From positions 1-6,909 of the forward strand of contig CAZRIP010000148.1 of assembly GCA_964600165.1 (NCBI GenBank): 6,909 nucleotides of DNA. Reading direction: 5' to 3'. Every line of letters starts with the position of its first letter. Within the stretch, counting starts at the first letter, position 1. Shown here piece after piece: positions 5,536-6,909 of this stretch. The position numbers and the translations under genes were made by a program. Origin of the DNA: CAZRIP01 sp964600165. Lineage in GTDB: Bacteria > Elusimicrobiota > Elusimicrobia > UBA1565 > UBA9628. The notes under the pieces are model-generated. The model did not search any database. It was given only the letters and a program-made list of their open reading frames with translations, and was not told the DNA's origin.

Positions 5536-6372
5536 GTGAATCCCCTCGCCCTATTATCCGCGGCCGCGCTTTGCTTCGCGGGCGAGCCGCCCGCCCCGCC
5601 GCCGCCGCTCTTGCCCGGCAGCTTGATCGTCACTTATTACGGCAACCCGTACTCTAAAAGGATGGGCATCTTGGGCGAGCTGCCGCCCAAGGAGATGATG
5701 GACCGCCTTCAGGCGGAAGCCGATCTCTGGCAAAAGTCCGACTCCTCGTCGACCGTGCGGCCGGGCTTGGAGCTCGTGGCCGACGTCGCCTCCGACTACG
5801 CCCAAGACGACGGCAAGTACCGGCTGCGCATGCCCAAGCCCATGATCGACAAGGTGATCGGCTGGGCGCGCTCGCGCGGCTGGCTCGTCATCCTCGACGT
5901 GCAAGTCGGACGCAGCTCGGTGAAAAGAGAGCTCGACTGGATCATGCCGTACCTCGAGCAGCCGGACGTGCACCTCGCGCTCGACCCCGAGTTCCAGATG
6001 CGCAAGGACTTGAAGCCCGGCCAGCGCATCGGCAGCAGCGACGCCGAGGACGTGAACTTGGCGGTGATCCGGCTCTCCCAGCTCGTCGAGGAGAAGAAGA
6101 TTCCGCCCAAGCTCCTGCTCGTGCACCGCTTCACCGACGACATGCTCAAGCGGTACTGGAAGATCCGCACCGACCCGCGCGTGCAGATCGTCGTCGTGAT
6201 GGACGGCTACGGCGTGCCGTACGCCAAAGAGAAGATCTATCGCCGCGAGGTCTCGCGCGAGCCCGTGCAGTTCGCGGGCATCAAGCTGTTCTACAAGAAC
6301 GACCAGCCGATGATGACGCGCAAGCAGCTCCTCGGCCTCTCGCCCAAGCCGCGCGTCGTCATTTACCAGTAG
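5536..6372 (+). CDS. Exported conserved protein with barrel-like strand pattern
   Basis: Encodes 278 residues. Residues 1-16 form a short signal sequence (MNPLALLSAAALCFAG; a Cys is present but preceded by Leu, so it is not a good lipobox). A Pro-rich linker (18-27) follows. Eight strand-like blocks come in order: LIVTYYG (30-36), LELVADVA (78-85), LVILDVQVG (117-125), VHLALDPEF (145-153), KLLLVHRF (192-199), QIVVVMDGYG (217-226), FAGIKLFY (246-253) and VVIYQ (274-278). This suggests a TIM-barrel fold, with acidic residues at strand ends (D121, D150, E152, D223) where glycosidases place catalysts. From memory it resembles uncharacterised exported or lipoproteins of Actinobacteria sharing YYG...MGILGE and LALDPE...PGQ-x-IGS. 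No function is known to me. The GTG start is needed for the signal sequence. Confidence 0.8.
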   Translation: MNPLALLSAAALCFAGEPPAPPPPLLPGSLIVTYYGNPYSKRMGILGELPPKEMMDRLQAEADLWQKSDSSSTVRPGLELVADVASDYAQDDGKYRLRMPKPMIDKVIGWARSRGWLVILDVQVGRSSVKRELDWIMPYLEQPDVHLALDPEFQMRKDLKPGQRIGSSDAEDVNLAVIRLSQLVEEKKIPPKLLLVHRFTDDMLKRYWKIRTDPRVQIVVVMDGYGVPYAKEKIYRREVSREPVQFAGIKLFYKNDQPMMTRKQLLGLSPKPRVVIYQ

Positions 6373-6375
6373 ATT

Positions 6376-6384
6376 TGGTAAAAT
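6376..6384 (+). promoter_or_regulatory. Extended -10 promoter for tRNA-Gln
   Basis: TGGTAAAAT, TGn extension plus a near-consensus hexamer, 11 bases before the tRNA 5' end. TCGTCA at 6356-6361 matches TTGACA in 4 of 6 bases with a 17-base spacer. It begins 4 bases after the preceding stop codon. Confidence 0.65.
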
Positions 6385-6395
6385 AGTCTCACGAT

Positions 6396-6469
6396 TGCGG
6401 GATGGTGAAACGGTATCACGGGAGACTCTGAATCTCCTTTTCTAGGTTCGAATCCTAGTCCCGCAGCCA
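6396..6469 (+). tRNA. tRNA-Gln (anticodon CTG)
   Basis: Folds as a full cloverleaf of 74 bases. The acceptor stem TGCGGGA/TCCCGCA is perfectly paired. The D-arm is GTGA-AACGGTA-TCAC. The anticodon arm is GGAGA-CTCTGAA-TCTCC, giving anticodon CTG, which reads CAG (Gln). The variable loop is TTTT, and the T-arm is CTAGG-TTCGAAT-CCTAG. The discriminator base is G73 and CCA is encoded. The U1-A72 first pair and G73 are typical of glutamine tRNAs. It has its own promoter upstream and an intrinsic terminator downstream. Confidence 0.96.
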
Positions 6470-6499
6470 ATCTGATCAATAGAAAGAACCGCCTCCAAG

Positions 6500-6532
6500 G
6501 AGCCGCCCCTCGTCGGGCGGCTCTCTTGTTTT
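6500..6532 (+). terminator. Rho-independent terminator after tRNA-Gln
   Basis: A 9-bp perfect stem (GAGCCGCCC at 6500-6508, GGGCGGCTC at 6515-6523) with a 6-base loop, followed by TCTTGTTTT. It lies 30 bases past the tRNA CCA end. Confidence 0.88.
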
Positions 6533-6543
6533 AGGGCGCTTGT

Positions 6544-6573
6544 ACTCGACGGTCCCGCCACTCGCTGTCGAGT
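6544..6573. repeat. Inverted repeat upstream of the AlbA_2 gene promoter
   Basis: ACTCGAC (6544-6550) and GTCGAGT (6567-6573) are perfect inverted copies. With G-T pairs the stem extends to 10 bp around a 10-base loop. No T-run follows, so it is not a terminator. It sits about 15 bases upstream of the extended -10 and could be a regulator binding site or part of an element boundary. Confidence 0.5.
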
Positions 6574-6588
6574 TGGTAATAGGGAGAT

Positions 6589-6597
6589 TGCTAAAAT
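6589..6597 (+). promoter_or_regulatory. Extended -10 promoter for the AlbA_2 gene
   Basis: TGCTAAAAT, TGn extension plus a 5-of-6 hexamer. Predicted transcription start is near 6604, inside the 8-base palindrome CCCTAGGG (6604-6611), giving a leader of roughly 65 bases. No convincing -35. Confidence 0.5.
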
Positions 6598-6615
6598 ATC
6601 CAACCCTAGGGGATT

Positions 6616-6636
6616 CCGGAGGGCGCTTTTCTCCGG
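6616..6636 (+). repeat. Leader hairpin before the AlbA_2 gene
   Basis: CCGGAG (6616-6621) pairs with CTCCGG (6631-6636) around a 9-base loop; two inner G-T pairs could add length. It lies within the predicted 5' leader, 33 bases before the ATG. AAGGAGG at 6646-6652 follows it, but 17 bases before the start, too far for normal use. The likelier ribosome site is AGGA at 6659-6662, 7 bases before the ATG. Confidence 0.4.
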
Positions 6637-6669
6637 GCAATACGCAAGGAGGGCCGCCAGGAAATCGGG

Positions 6670-6909
6670 ATGATGACCAAGGAGCAAATCGATCTTTTGA
6701 TCCGCGAGGGTGAAGGGCTCACCGTCGAATTCAAGGAGAGCTACGGCTCTCGGATCGACCGGGACATCGTCGCTTTCGCCAACACGCGCGGCGGAGCCAT
6801 CCTGCTTGGCGTATGCGACGATAGGACGATCAAGGGCGAGACCTTAACCAACGATTTGAAGGCCAAGATCAACGATTTGGCCCGGCCTTGTCAGCCCGGA
6901 ATCTCCGTT
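6670..6909 (+). CDS. AlbA_2 (Schlafen/RecG-like) domain protein, 3' truncated
   Basis: The first 80 residues are present and the window ends inside the gene. It starts MMTKEQIDLLIREGEG and then shows the AlbA_2 hallmarks: LTVEFKES (17-24), DIVAFANTRGGAILLGVCDD (32-51, the conserved AFANT-x-GG-x-hhhGV-x-D block) and INDLARPCQPGISV (67-80). AlbA_2 proteins are putative DNA- or ATP-binding regulators, often followed by a RecG-like and winged-helix region (COG2865 type), and are frequent in mobile and defence-rich DNA. The missing C-terminus prevents subtyping. The gene and its leader are less GC-rich than the genes before the tRNA and use codons such as TTG, TTA and CAA, which fits horizontal acquisition. 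The ATG pair at 6670/6673 has AGGA 7 bases upstream. Confidence 0.85.
   Translation, partial: MMTKEQIDLLIREGEGLTVEFKESYGSRIDRDIVAFANTRGGAILLGVCDDRTIKGETLTNDLKAKINDLARPCQPGISV

Noticed and set aside
6442..6687. An 81-codon minus-strand frame over the tRNA 3' half and AlbA_2 leader
   Set aside because: It overlaps the tRNA, a terminator and the promoter region, and shows no protein-like pattern.
1..6909. CRISPR arrays, insertion sequences, transposase or integrase genes
   Set aside because: No regularly spaced direct repeats, terminal inverted repeats with a transposase, or recombinase motifs are visible on either strand.

Overview
The window is strongly GC-rich bacterial DNA with tightly packed genes and short spacers. 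Its style suggests Elusimicrobiota: short-signal exported proteins, one with a long Pro/Ala/Val-rich low-complexity segment after the signal, next to orphan response regulators. This is a tentative placement from memory of protein style, because there is no rRNA or ribosomal protein gene to settle it.

Layout. At positions 68-1480 three genes read leftwards: a small four-helix membrane protein, a PhoB/OmpR-type response regulator, and a YtxH-like anchored small protein closed by a strong hairpin terminator at 10-44. A divergent spacer separates them from a rightward gene (1607-3076) for an exported 489-residue protein. Its middle carries a PD-(D/E)XK nuclease pattern resembling contact-dependent-inhibition tRNase toxin domains. 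That gene meets a leftward small exported protein (3077-3397) stop codon to stop codon. A second divergent spacer leads to four rightward genes: an exported metallophosphoesterase (3488-4498), a receiver-only response regulator (4544-4972), a HAD phosphatase resembling polynucleotide-kinase 3'-phosphatase domains (4994-5524), and an exported protein with a barrel-like strand pattern (5536-6372). A tRNA-Gln(CTG) gene with its own promoter and terminator follows. Past it the DNA becomes less GC-rich and a truncated AlbA_2 (Schlafen/RecG-like) gene begins, which looks like accessory DNA beside a tRNA.

The most general signal is in the starts. Six protein genes have a -10 hexamer (TAnnnT) only 6-8 bases before the start codon and no well-placed Shine-Dalgarno sequence. 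Four of those six, plus the tRNA and AlbA_2 promoters, also carry the TGn extension. This predicts leaderless mRNAs from extended -10 promoters. The YtxH gene, the 106-residue exported protein and the AlbA_2 gene have Shine-Dalgarno sequences instead.

The genes do not form one obvious pathway. They are two orphan response regulators without a kinase in view, several exported proteins, and phosphate-ester or nucleic-acid chemistry (nuclease-like, metallophosphoesterase, HAD phosphatase). The best candidates for something undescribed are the exported PD-(D/E)XK protein and the leaderless start architecture.
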